From positions 10,730,580 to 10,794,579 of the forward strand of contig NZ_AP025018.1 in NCBI RefSeq assembly GCF_019977735.1: a stretch of 64,000 nt of DNA, given 5' to 3'. This stretch comes from Calothrix sp. PCC 7716. GTDB taxonomy: Bacteria > Cyanobacteriota > Cyanobacteriia > Cyanobacteriales > Nostocaceae. Both the position numbers and the translations under genes were made by a program. Positions 19,124 to 28,000 of the stretch are shown here, one piece after another. The notes under the pieces are model-generated. The model was not told where the DNA came from, did not search any database, and saw nothing but the letters and a program-made list of their open reading frames with translations. Each line of letters starts with the position of its first letter. Positions within the stretch are counted from its first letter, which is position 1.

Positions 19124-22093
19124 ATGATATCAAATTCTACCACTATAATTGACTTTCTAGCTGCGACTCCTCCTTTCGATAGGATGAACATAGCTGATAT
19201 TGAAGAACTTGCTAAAAAACTTTTACCATTACGTTATCGAATGGGGCAAGCCATAGTTGTCAAAGATAATTTGCCCGCAAAAATAGCTATTCTTTACACT
19301 GGACAAGCACGCTTATTGGGATATCCTTTAGATGTTCCAGCACCTGATACATTAGAACGCCTTAAACCTGGTGCTTTGTGCGGCGCCGTTAGCATAATTA
19401 GAGGTGTAGCGTGCGAGACAGTAATTTCCTCAGTAGAGTCCGTTTGTCTCACCCTAAGTACAACAGATTTTCAAGACTTATTATCTAAGCAACCCCAAGT
19501 TGCCGAGTATTTTCGCTCGTATCATAGTCTAATTGAAATATACGATTTAATAGCGAAAGAACTTCAGCGTCGAGGTAAAGTAGTAGACAATTTAAAAGAA
19601 CTCGCTACGACCGCTGCAAATAATTCAACTGTTCTTAACCTTGCCGCAGGAAAAATTCCACTTTCGCAGTTAGACCCCAACTTGTTATGGCTAGTTAGTA
19701 GTGGTGACTCTAATTATCCAGTCGGCGCCAACATAATTTTGGATAATCAGGATTATATTCAGTCTACTGGAAATGGAATTCGCCTGATTGGGTTTACTGA
19801 CCCAACTTTATCATTTAAGCAAGCTGAAACCATTTCGCCAGATATTTCGGTAGAAGAAAATTCTTGGCAAGATATTCCTTTTGCTCCCGAAAAACCCGAA
19901 GCAGCACCGACCAAAACCAGTAAACAGCAAGTAAAATACCCATTTGTTCGCGGTCGTGGACCAGTTGATGCAACACTTGCTTGTCTCCACATGCTTTCAC
20001 AATATTGGGAAATACCCTGGAGAAGGGATGTTTTACATCGCGCGCTGTCGAACAGCTATAAGCGGACAGGTAAAGTATCTATAGAATTGTGTGGAGGACT
20101 AGCTGAGTTGATAGGCATAAAAGCGCAACTAGTACAAGCACCAGCAGTTGCCATATCTCAACTCCCCACTCCAGTGCTTATTCCATATCTTGATACTTAT
20201 GCAATTATTTTCAGTTCATCCGAAAAAGAATTAACCCTCGCTATCCCCGAACAAGGTATTGTTAGTAAAAAAACTAAAGATTTTGTAGAAAGTTGGGGAG
20301 AAGAAGGACAAGTATTATTACTACAATCTACACCTGAAACTCCTAAAAAACGATTTGGCTTAAGTTGGTTTTTACCAGCAATTAAAAAGCATAAAGTTGT
20401 ATTAATCGAAGTATTTATCGCTTCCTTATTTGTACAGCTACTCGGATTAGGCAACCCATTAGTTACTCAAGTAATTATAGATAAAGTAATTATTCAAAAC
20501 GGCGCCAATACGTTAAATGTATTAGGGTTTGTTTTAATTGCAATGGCATTTATTGAGGGAATAATCACCTGGTTACGTACAAACTTATTTGCCGATACTA
20601 CAAACCGTATAGATTTATCTTTAGGAAGTGAAGTTATTGACCATTTATTAAGACTACCACTACGCTATTTTGAAAAACGTCCAGTTGGGGAAATATCTTC
20701 TAGAATAAACGAGTTAGAGAACATACGTTCGTTTCTGACAGGTACTGCTCTTACCGTTGTACTTGATGCCATTTTCTCGGTCATTTATATAGCAGTGATG
20801 ATATTTTATAGTTGGTTGCTAACTCTTGTCGCACTAGCAACCGTACCGTTATTTGCTATATTAACATTTATATTTGCTCCAATTGTTCGTAGCCAAACTC
20901 GAACTAAAGCTGAAAAAAATGCTGAAACTCAATCATATCTAGTCGAAGTTGTATCGGGTATTCAAACTGTTAAAGCTCAAAATATTGAACTCAATTCTAG
21001 ATGGCAGTGGCAGCAGCGTTACGGGAAGTATATTAGTGCCAGTTTTGATAATGTACTAACTAGTAATACTGCAAGCTCTCTAAGCAACTTTCTAAATAAA
21101 TTATCTAACTTATTATTACTGTGGGTAGGCGCCTATCTTGTACTTCAAGGAGAAATTACCCTTGGAGAACTTATAGCATTTAGAATTATAGCTGGATATG
21201 TTACCAGTCCATTATTGCGATTAATTCAACTTTGGCAAAACTTCCAAGAAACAGCACTATCACTAGAACGATTAGCAGATATTCTCGATACTCCCCAAGA
21301 ATCAGAACTAGCTGGTAAAAGTAATATTCCTATGCCAGTTATTAAAGGGCAAGTACGTTACGAAAATGTTACCTTTAGCTTTGCCAAATCTCCAAATCCT
21401 CAACTAAATAACATCTCAGTTGAAATTCCCGCAGGTGCATTTATTGGAGTAGTTGGACAAAGTGGCGCCGGAAAAAGTACCTTAACCAAACTTATCCCCC
21501 GACTCTACGAACTTGATGCAGGCAGAATTTTAATTGACGGATATGACATCAGTAAAGTTGAGTTATATTCGCTACGTCAACAAATCGGGATGGTGCTACA
21601 AGACACTCTTCTATTTGATACCACAGTTCAAGAAAATATTGCTTTAACAATGCCCGATGCCACTCCCGAAGAAATTGTCGATGCAGCTAAAATTGCCTGC
21701 GCGCATGATTTCATAATGAGCTTGCCCAATGGATATAACACGCGCGTTGGTGAAAGAGGAGCAGCATTATCTGGTGGACAAAGACAAAGAATTGCAATCG
21801 CACGTACTGTACTACAAAATCCACCGCTGTTAATTCTTGACGAAGCAACCAGCGCACTTGACTACGCGACCGAACGGCAGGTGTGCTTAAATCTACAAAT
21901 CGCATTTAAAGGACGCACGGTCTTATTTATTACGCACCGTCTAGCAACAATCCAAAATGCTGACATAATCTTAATGATGAACGCTGGAAAAATTGCAGAA
22001 CAAGGTACTCATAGTCAATTAATGGCAATGAAAGGACTTTATTACTGCTTATCTCAACAACAACAAGCCTCAGAAAATATAATAACTGTTTAA
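19124..22093 (+). CDS. HlyB-like ABC exporter with cNMP-binding-like and C39-like domains
   Basis: 989 residues. About 1-150 is a cyclic-nucleotide-binding-like domain, although the usual Arg of its phosphate cassette is not evident in CGAVSIIRGVACETV. About 270-400 is a C39-peptidase-like domain in which the usual DCGAACL reads DATLACL and the usual HFVVL reads YAIIF, so catalytic Cys and His are both lost, as in HlyB's C39-like domain. About 420-700 is the six-helix membrane domain and about 735-985 the nucleotide-binding domain: Walker A GQSGAGKST, signature LSGGQRQRIAIAR, Walker B LLILDEATSALD, H-loop ITHRL. Type I exporters of this kind secrete uncleaved RTX-like proteins. Downstream lie HlyD and two giant candidate substrates. 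Confidence 0.93.
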   Translation: MISNSTTIIDFLAATPPFDRMNIADIEELAKKLLPLRYRMGQAIVVKDNLPAKIAILYTGQARLLGYPLDVPAPDTLERLKPGALCGAVSIIRGVACETVISSVESVCLTLSTTDFQDLLSKQPQVAEYFRSYHSLIEIYDLIAKELQRRGKVVDNLKELATTAANNSTVLNLAAGKIPLSQLDPNLLWLVSSGDSNYPVGANIILDNQDYIQSTGNGIRLIGFTDPTLSFKQAETISPDISVEENSWQDIPFAPEKPEAAPTKTSKQQVKYPFVRGRGPVDATLACLHMLSQYWEIPWRRDVLHRALSNSYKRTGKVSIELCGGLAELIGIKAQLVQAPAVAISQLPTPVLIPYLDTYAIIFSSSEKELTLAIPEQGIVSKKTKDFVESWGEEGQVLLLQSTPETPKKRFGLSWFLPAIKKHKVVLIEVFIASLFVQLLGLGNPLVTQVIIDKVIIQNGANTLNVLGFVLIAMAFIEGIITWLRTNLFADTTNRIDLSLGSEVIDHLLRLPLRYFEKRPVGEISSRINELENIRSFLTGTALTVVLDAIFSVIYIAVMIFYSWLLTLVALATVPLFAILTFIFAPIVRSQTRTKAEKNAETQSYLVEVVSGIQTVKAQNIELNSRWQWQQRYGKYISASFDNVLTSNTASSLSNFLNKLSNLLLLWVGAYLVLQGEITLGELIAFRIIAGYVTSPLLRLIQLWQNFQETALSLERLADILDTPQESELAGKSNIPMPVIKGQVRYENVTFSFAKSPNPQLNNISVEIPAGAFIGVVGQSGAGKSTLTKLIPRLYELDAGRILIDGYDISKVELYSLRQQIGMVLQDTLLFDTTVQENIALTMPDATPEEIVDAAKIACAHDFIMSLPNGYNTRVGERGAALSGGQRQRIAIARTVLQNPPLLILDEATSALDYATERQVCLNLQIAFKGRTVLFITHRLATIQNADIILMMNAGKIAEQGTHSQLMAMKGLYYCLSQQQQASENIITV

Positions 22094-22101
22094 CACTCTT
22101 T

Positions 22102-22182
22102 AATCCCCCCTGCCCCCCTTAATAAGGGGGGGAAAAAGAGAGAGTTTAAAGCCCCCCTTATTAAGGGGGGTTGGGGGGGATT
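22102..22182. repeat. C-rich/G-rich palindromic element, two-hairpin form
   Basis: AATCCCCCC-TG-CCCCCCTTAATAAGGGGG… at the left is mirrored by CCCCCCTTATTAAGGGGGG-TT-GGGGGGATT at the right, around GAAAAAGAGAGAGTTTAAAG. It lies between the exporter and hlyD genes, so it would fold in the operon mRNA. The ends match those of the seven-hairpin array at 6066-6333. Confidence 0.9.
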
Positions 22183-22213
22183 AATATTTTACTAACAACC
22201 ACATTAACTACTT

Positions 22214-23776
22214 ATGAATTCTAATAGTAACGGGAAAGCAGATTTTTCTCAAAGTTCAATAATTTCAACGCAGGAATTAAATGCAAAACTACCCCAAAGC
22301 GCAGAAGAAATTCAACAAAAACCACTTAGTTCTGCAATCAGACACGTTCCTAAATTTGAGCAACCTGTTGTCTTAAAACAACCTCGTAAATGGTCGCGCG
22401 CTATACTATGGGGATTAATGCTGGCAACAACTGGTACAGTAATATGGGCAAACATCGCCAAAATAGAAGAAGCTGTTTCTGCTACTGGAAAACTTGAACC
22501 ATCCGGTGCCACAAAAGATGTGCAGGCGCCTATTGGTGGAGTAGTTAAAGATATATTTGTTGAGGATGGTGAGCTAGTAAAAGCGGGAGATAAATTAATT
22601 GTACTTGACAACACAACCGCCAAAGCACAATTAGAGTCATTACAAAAAATCCGTACCTCTCTAGCTCAAGAAAACCAGTTTTATACTGCTCAGTTACGCG
22701 GAGAATCGGTTAACTCATCCACAATCCTACTTCCTAGCTCAATTCTAGATTTAACAAAAAGTCGTGCTGCATTAGTCGCAGAAAATCAAGTTTATCGCAG
22801 CCAGCTTAATGGTGTTGCCGCAGGTCAACTAACTCTTGAACAACGCGAACGCATTTCTGGAACCCAAATTGAACTAAATGCGCGAGTTGCAGCAGCTTCT
22901 TTAGAAATTGACCAGCTTCGGCGCCAGCTAGAACAAACTGACATCCGTATTGCTGCTACAAAAGATACGCTAAAAATGAATCAAGGAATATTAAATAACA
23001 TTTCAGGGCTAGCAAAACAAGGCGCCATATCGCAACTACAATTTCTTAAACAACAGGAAGAAGTGCGAAACGCTCAATCTCAACTCGACCAGCTAACAAA
23101 AGAGAAATTTAAATTACAGGCAGAAATTGCTGAAGGGCAAGCAAAATTACAAAACACTACAGCAGTTTCTCGTAAAGATTGGCTAGACCGAATTGCTGAA
23201 AATGCCAAACGTATCGCTGAAATTGACAGTCAAATGAATAAATCGATTGTCGAGAATAGCAAACGGATGGCGGAAATAGATTCACAAATCAGCCAAGCAA
23301 AAATGAATCTTAAATATCAGGTAATAACGGCGCCTGTTAATGGTACAGTGTTTGAACTCAAAGCAAAATCTTCTGGGTTCGTAGTTACTGGTAGCGAACC
23401 AATTTTAAAAGTAGTACCCACAGATAAACTTATTGCTAAAGTTTTTATTACCAATAAAGATATTGGTTTTGTCAAAGAAGGAATGACCGTTGATGTCAGA
23501 ATTGACTCATTTCCGTTTAGCGAATTTGGTGATATTAAAGGTAAACTTGTGTCGATAGGTTCAGATGCACTACCACCAGACCAAATTTATCCCTTCTATA
23601 GATTTCCTGCAAAAGTAGAACTTCAAACTCAAAATTTAAAAGTTAATGAACGCAATATAGCTTTACAGTCCGGGATGGGAGTAAGTACGAATATCAAGAT
23701 TAGAGATAGAACTGTAATGAGTATATTTGCTGATATGTTTAGCTCTAGTGTTGAAAGTCTGAAGAACGTGCGGTAA
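22214..23776 (+). CDS. HlyD-family periplasmic adaptor
   Basis: 520 residues. A ~60-residue cytosolic Gln/Pro-rich start is followed by one membrane helix (about 62-80) and a biotinyl-lipoyl half-motif (GKLEPSGATKDVQAPIGG, VKDIFVEDGELVKAGDKL). A long helical hairpin of roughly 250 residues follows (heptads around AISQLQFLKQQEEVRNAQSQ), then the second lipoyl half (VITAPVNGTVFEL) and the beta-barrel (VRIDSFPFSEFGDIKGKLVSIGSDAL). HlyD proteins bridge the inner-membrane ABC exporter and an outer-membrane TolC-type channel. The hairpin is long, suited to a direct tip contact with TolC. Same operon direction as the exporter, but separated by the 81-bp palindromic element. No TolC gene is in the window. 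Confidence 0.92.
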   Translation: MNSNSNGKADFSQSSIISTQELNAKLPQSAEEIQQKPLSSAIRHVPKFEQPVVLKQPRKWSRAILWGLMLATTGTVIWANIAKIEEAVSATGKLEPSGATKDVQAPIGGVVKDIFVEDGELVKAGDKLIVLDNTTAKAQLESLQKIRTSLAQENQFYTAQLRGESVNSSTILLPSSILDLTKSRAALVAENQVYRSQLNGVAAGQLTLEQRERISGTQIELNARVAAASLEIDQLRRQLEQTDIRIAATKDTLKMNQGILNNISGLAKQGAISQLQFLKQQEEVRNAQSQLDQLTKEKFKLQAEIAEGQAKLQNTTAVSRKDWLDRIAENAKRIAEIDSQMNKSIVENSKRMAEIDSQISQAKMNLKYQVITAPVNGTVFELKAKSSGFVVTGSEPILKVVPTDKLIAKVFITNKDIGFVKEGMTVDVRIDSFPFSEFGDIKGKLVSIGSDALPPDQIYPFYRFPAKVELQTQNLKVNERNIALQSGMGVSTNIKIRDRTVMSIFADMFSSSVESLKNVR

Positions 23777-23886
23777 AAGTCTAGCCTCGGCTCAGTAGCT
23801 TACGAGAAAAAACTCTTCTACATATATCTACTGGTGTATATTTACGTAATGTTTCGGATGTCATAGCTGTCAAGGCGATGAAATAC

Positions 23887-23913
23887 TTGACTTAATGGAA
23901 GCTGTGTTACATT
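23887..23913 (+). promoter_or_regulatory. Possible sigma-70-type promoter before first small gene
   Basis: TTGACT at 23887-23892 and TACATT at 23908-23913 are separated by 15 bp, slightly short of the optimum. It would start a transcript about 45 bp before the ATG at 23966. Weak evidence. Confidence 0.25.
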
Positions 23914-23965
23914 AACGCTTCTTCCACTACGGGTTAATTTGTAAAGAAAATAAGAAAAAAATCCA

Positions 23966-24238
23966 ATGGCAAAGGTTAAACAGAAAGTCTATTTGGTTAG
24001 TGAGCAACAGCGTGACGCATTACTTAACTACCTATTAAACCGTCCATATCGTGAAGTTGCGGGTGGAGTTCAGTTTTTGACAAATGCACCTACAACCGTT
24101 CTCAACTTAGAAGTTCCTGAAGAAGAATCCCTCGGTATGTCAGAGCCACAGCAATCTCCAGTTAGCGAAGAACAAGAGCCTAAACTGGAAATGGCGCCTA
24201 CCGCTCCTGAGCAATACGCTGTTTTTAGTCCCGCTTAA
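23966..24238 (+). CDS. Small conserved protein of the secretion locus, copy 1
   Basis: 90 residues, family not recognised. Residues 1-55 (MAKVKQKVYLVSEQQRDAL…, RPYREVAGGVQFL, LNLEVPEEES) are basic-to-neutral and probably fold as one helix flanked by strands. Residues 56-82 are Glu/Pro/Gln-rich and look disordered. It ends with the hydrophobic motif YAVFSPA. No signal peptide, membrane segment or Cys. It sits between the export machinery and the giant exoprotein, with its own 190-bp leader, and has a paralogue 292 bp downstream. Being kept next to type I secretion substrates suggests a chaperone, export pilot or regulator, but this is inference from position only. Confidence 0.8.
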   Translation: MAKVKQKVYLVSEQQRDALLNYLLNRPYREVAGGVQFLTNAPTTVLNLEVPEEESLGMSEPQQSPVSEEQEPKLEMAPTAPEQYAVFSPA

Positions 24239-24273
24239 TACTATTGTTATTAAATTATTAATACGGCTTACTT

Positions 24274-24315
24274 ATTCCCGTTTTCTTCTAGGAGGCGGGA
24301 ATTTACAGTTTTTAA
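24274..24315 (+). terminator. Possible terminator or attenuator after first small gene
   Basis: ATTCCCG (24274-24280) pairs with CGGGAAT (24296-24302) around a 15-base loop, followed by TTACAGTTTTT. The stem is short (7 bp). It lies 36 bp after the stop at 24238. The 292-bp gap to the next small gene otherwise shows only AT-rich sequence with a TATAAT at 24477-24482, 48 bp before that gene's ATG. Confidence 0.4.
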
Positions 24316-24530
24316 AATATTGTTAAATTAGATATTTTCAGTATTCACACTTAAGAAAAGTGTTTTTTTATATTTATTTATAACTAATATATTTACTTAT
24401 TTATTTATTAAATAGGTTGTTACACTGATTACACTTGTATATTAGTAGTGAAATAATATATTTGTCTAAGATAATCTATAATTTAAGACTTATCCAACAA
24501 TTTAGCTGATTAAAAAAGGATAGATACATT

Positions 24531-24800
24531 ATGTCAAAGGTAAAGCAGAAGGTATACTTGGTAACAGAGCAACAACGTGATGCGTTGTTGGATTATCTTC
24601 TAAGCCGCCCGTACCGTGAGGTTGCTGGTGGAGTCCAATTTCTAAGCAATGCTCCTAATACTATTTTAGACCTAGAAGTTCCTGAAGATGAGTCTGCAAA
24701 TATGCCTCTCCAACAAAAGTCAACAGCAGAAGCAGACCAAGCTCTACTAGAAGCATCTACTACTCCCGCTGAAGAATTCGCTGTTCTAAGTCGAGTTTAA
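24531..24800 (+). CDS. Small conserved protein of the secretion locus, copy 2
   Basis: 89 residues, paralogue of the protein at 23966-24238. By eye, 46 of the first 55 residues are identical (shared KVKQKVYLV, EQQRDALL, RPYREVAGGVQFL, NAP, LEVPE). The Gln/Ala/Glu-rich linker is not conserved, but the closing motif is again aromatic-Ala-Val (FAVLSRV against YAVFSPA). Conserved ends joined by a free linker suggest two binding points. An AAAGGA lies about 12 bp before the ATG. The two copies may match the two large exoproteins that follow, one each. Function not known to me. Confidence 0.8.
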   Translation: MSKVKQKVYLVTEQQRDALLDYLLSRPYREVAGGVQFLSNAPNTILDLEVPEDESANMPLQQKSTAEADQALLEASTTPAEEFAVLSRV

Positions 24801-24918
24801 CGTCCAATAGATTCCCGATAACTTGTATGCGCGTTGAGAATCTGGGACTTCATAAATGATTTGTTAATTCTCATCAATTTTAAATAATCAGGTTTTCCAT
24901 CAATATCAATGCATTTAA

Positions 24919-24946
24919 GCCTCTAAGAACATTTGTTCTAAGGGGC
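24919..24946 (+). promoter_or_regulatory. Hairpin in the leader of the giant gene
   Basis: GCCTCTAAGAACA pairs with TGTTCTAAGGGGC through 13 positions with one A-A mismatch and one G-T pair, with a 2-base loop. It lies 150 bp before the ATG at 25096, in a 295-bp gap with no gene. No U-tract follows, so a regulatory or mRNA-stabilising leader is more likely than a terminator. Confidence 0.4.
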
Positions 24947-25095
24947 AAATATTGCAAGGCAAGAAATTTAAGACAGCTTCACAAAGCATTTATTACACCC
25001 ACTAATTGTTTTAACTTTTCACAGATGTTAAGTGGAAAGTCAGATTAATCGTCAAATTTTAAACACCAAGTATTATAAAAAAATCGGTTGCAGCA

Positions 25096-28000
25096 ATGGA
25101 TACTAATAATAACCCCATCTTTGAAGCTCAAAATCAGCCAATTCAGCCTAATCCTTTAGAAGTTCAATCTTTACCATTAGGTATTTCGGCGCCAAATCGT
25201 TTGCATGAGGGTGTGAGTTTACCCTTGGCGCCAACACTTTTAGAGCCATCTCAGTTTGAGTTGGTGGAAGGATTCGGAGTAAATCTTATATACACGGTTG
25301 GAAAAAAAGATTTACTATCAAGTACTCACAGTAGAGATATTTTATCTCTTAATGTGGATGGTCTGATTGCCGGTACTCTTCAACCTGGGGATTCATTAAT
25401 GAATCCAACGGCTACTTTACTTACATCGCCGAAAAGTGAAATTATCTTTATTGATGCAGGGGTTGAGGATTACCAGCAAATTGTTACTTCCATAAATCCA
25501 TTCGCTGAGGTAGTTCTTCTTGATGGTAATCTTGATGGGGTAACTCAAATTAGTCAAATATTAAGCGAACGTCAGAATCTTAGTAGCGTTCATATCGTTT
25601 CCCACGGCGATGATGCAAAGCTACAGTTGGGTACGACCTCGTTGACTAACGGTAATTTGGAACAGTACGCGCGCCAAATTCAAGGATGGAGTTCATCACT
25701 TAGTGACACAGCAGATATTCTCATCTATGGATGTGATGTTGTTAGGAGTGAAGACGGCAAAGAATTTATTCGTCAATTTAGCCAACTTACAGGCGCCGAT
25801 GTTGCTGCATCCGATGACTTAACTGGTTCCAACACACTTGGTGGAGATTGGCAGCTTGAATATTCGATTGGTTCGATTGAGTCAAAGACTATAGAGAGTG
25901 ATTATCGTCATCTACTTTCAACATCGATGACGATTCAGAATATTTACGATGCGTGGCGTTCTGGTAATCTCCCTAGTTTAAATACAGTCAACTTAACGCT
26001 TGATGGTAATTCAGTTCTGAATGGTGACTTTACGGTTGCTTCTAACACCTCAGAATTGCTTAAGCTAACTGGCGCCAATATTAGTTCCTTCGTAGGTACA
26101 GGACTTAGCACTGGTGATACAACTGATGATAAAGGTCTAAATATTACTGGTGGTAGTTTAGATTTAACTATCAACGCTGACAATACCTACACATATTCTT
26201 TATCCGGACAAGGCGGATTAACTAACGTTGTAGGATTAACCTTATCTGTAGATAATGCAAAAGCTAGTGGTACTCAAACTGGTACAACTGTTGAACTAAC
26301 AAATTTTGACTTAGGAGTTGGAAACGTCACTCGTCTATTTGGTGACAGTCTTTTCTACAATTTAGAAAATAACCAGCTTTCGTTTGCAACAACTAATGCA
26401 TCAGCCAACGTTGGTAACGGCGCAAATACCCAAAATACATCCGATGATGCCCTTTTAGCAATAACCAACGCCAGCTTTAATATTTCTAGTGACGGACAAG
26501 ATTATAGCTACGCTATTAGCCAAGGTAGTGCATCCTTAAATGGAATAGGTAACCTATCGCTGTCTGTTGGTAATGTTACAGCAACAGGTAATTTATCCAA
26601 CATCTCGCTTCAACTCAGTAATTACGCATTGGGTATAGATAGTATTGCCCAGTTAAGCGGCACCACTCTTGATGTCACCGTTCAAAATAGTAATGGTAGT
26701 CAAATTAGTTTAAGTGCTAACAATGTTTCTGCTTTTGCTGGTTATGGCGCCGACTCTAAGAGTAAAGTTGATGATATTGGGTTAGAAATTAACAACGCTG
26801 GCTTGAATTTACAGTTAAATGCTGATAAAAGTTACTCTTACAGTTTAAATAGCGGCGCTCTTGCAGTTCGCGGTATTGATGGATTAATGTTGTCTGCTGA
26901 TACTATTAACGCAGCAGGTAATAGTACAACAAATAGTTTCAATCTTAGTCTTACCAACGCGGAAGTTGGTTTAGCTAACGCTGTTAGTTTCAGTGGTGCT
27001 TCTTTAGAATTTAAAGTAGAAAAAACAGGTACAGATAGCATCATTTCTTTGTTAGGTCAAGATTTATCTACCTTGATTGGCGATAACAAAGGCACTATCA
27101 CTAACAGCGATGACACTGGTTTAGTTATTGCTAATGCGGATTTAAATTTAAGTATAAATGCGGATAATACTTATAGTTATAACTTAAATAATGCCGACAT
27201 TTCCGTTCGTGGTATTGATGGGTTTACTGTTGAAGCTAATAATGTAAATGCAAGCGGGAACGAGTCGAGCGATTTTAGCATCAAACTTGAAGACGCTAAA
27301 TTAGGTTTAGGTAGTCTTGCTTACCTAAGTGGTGCCGCTATCGAGCTTAATCTGAAAGGAACTGGCGCCAATCGAACAGTTTTGTTTACAGGTAAAAATC
27401 TATCAGCGTTTGCTGGTTATGGAGCAGATAATGACCAGCAAAATGATGATATTGGTTTGGCGATTAGTAGCGCTGACTTAGAATTAATACTGAATTCAAA
27501 TAATACTTATAGCTATAATTTAAGTAGTAGCTTAGTAGCAACTCGTGGAATTAGTGGATTAGAAGTTTCTGCGAGTTATATATTAGCTCAAGGCAACCAA
27601 GATAATATTAAATTCAGCCTAAATAACAGTAAGTTAGGTTTCGGTAATCTTATTAAACTCAGCGGAGCTAAAATTGAATTCGCAGTCGAAAAAGTTGGTG
27701 TCAATAAAAATATTACATTTAAAGGTCGAAATTTATCCGCTTTTGCTGGTTATGGAGCAGCTACTGGCGAAGAAACTGATGATATTGGCTTTGTAATTAG
27801 CGATGCTGACTTAGAATTATTACTCAATGCCGATAGTAAATATACTTATAATCTCGAAACTAGCGCGATTGAAACGCGCGGGATACCTGGATTTAATTTA
27901 GATGTTGACTCTGCCAAGCTTATTGGTGATAAAGATAAACTTTCTATAAATACTAAAGCTTTTGAATTAGCTTTAGCTTCGGTTGCAAAGGTAAAAGGCG

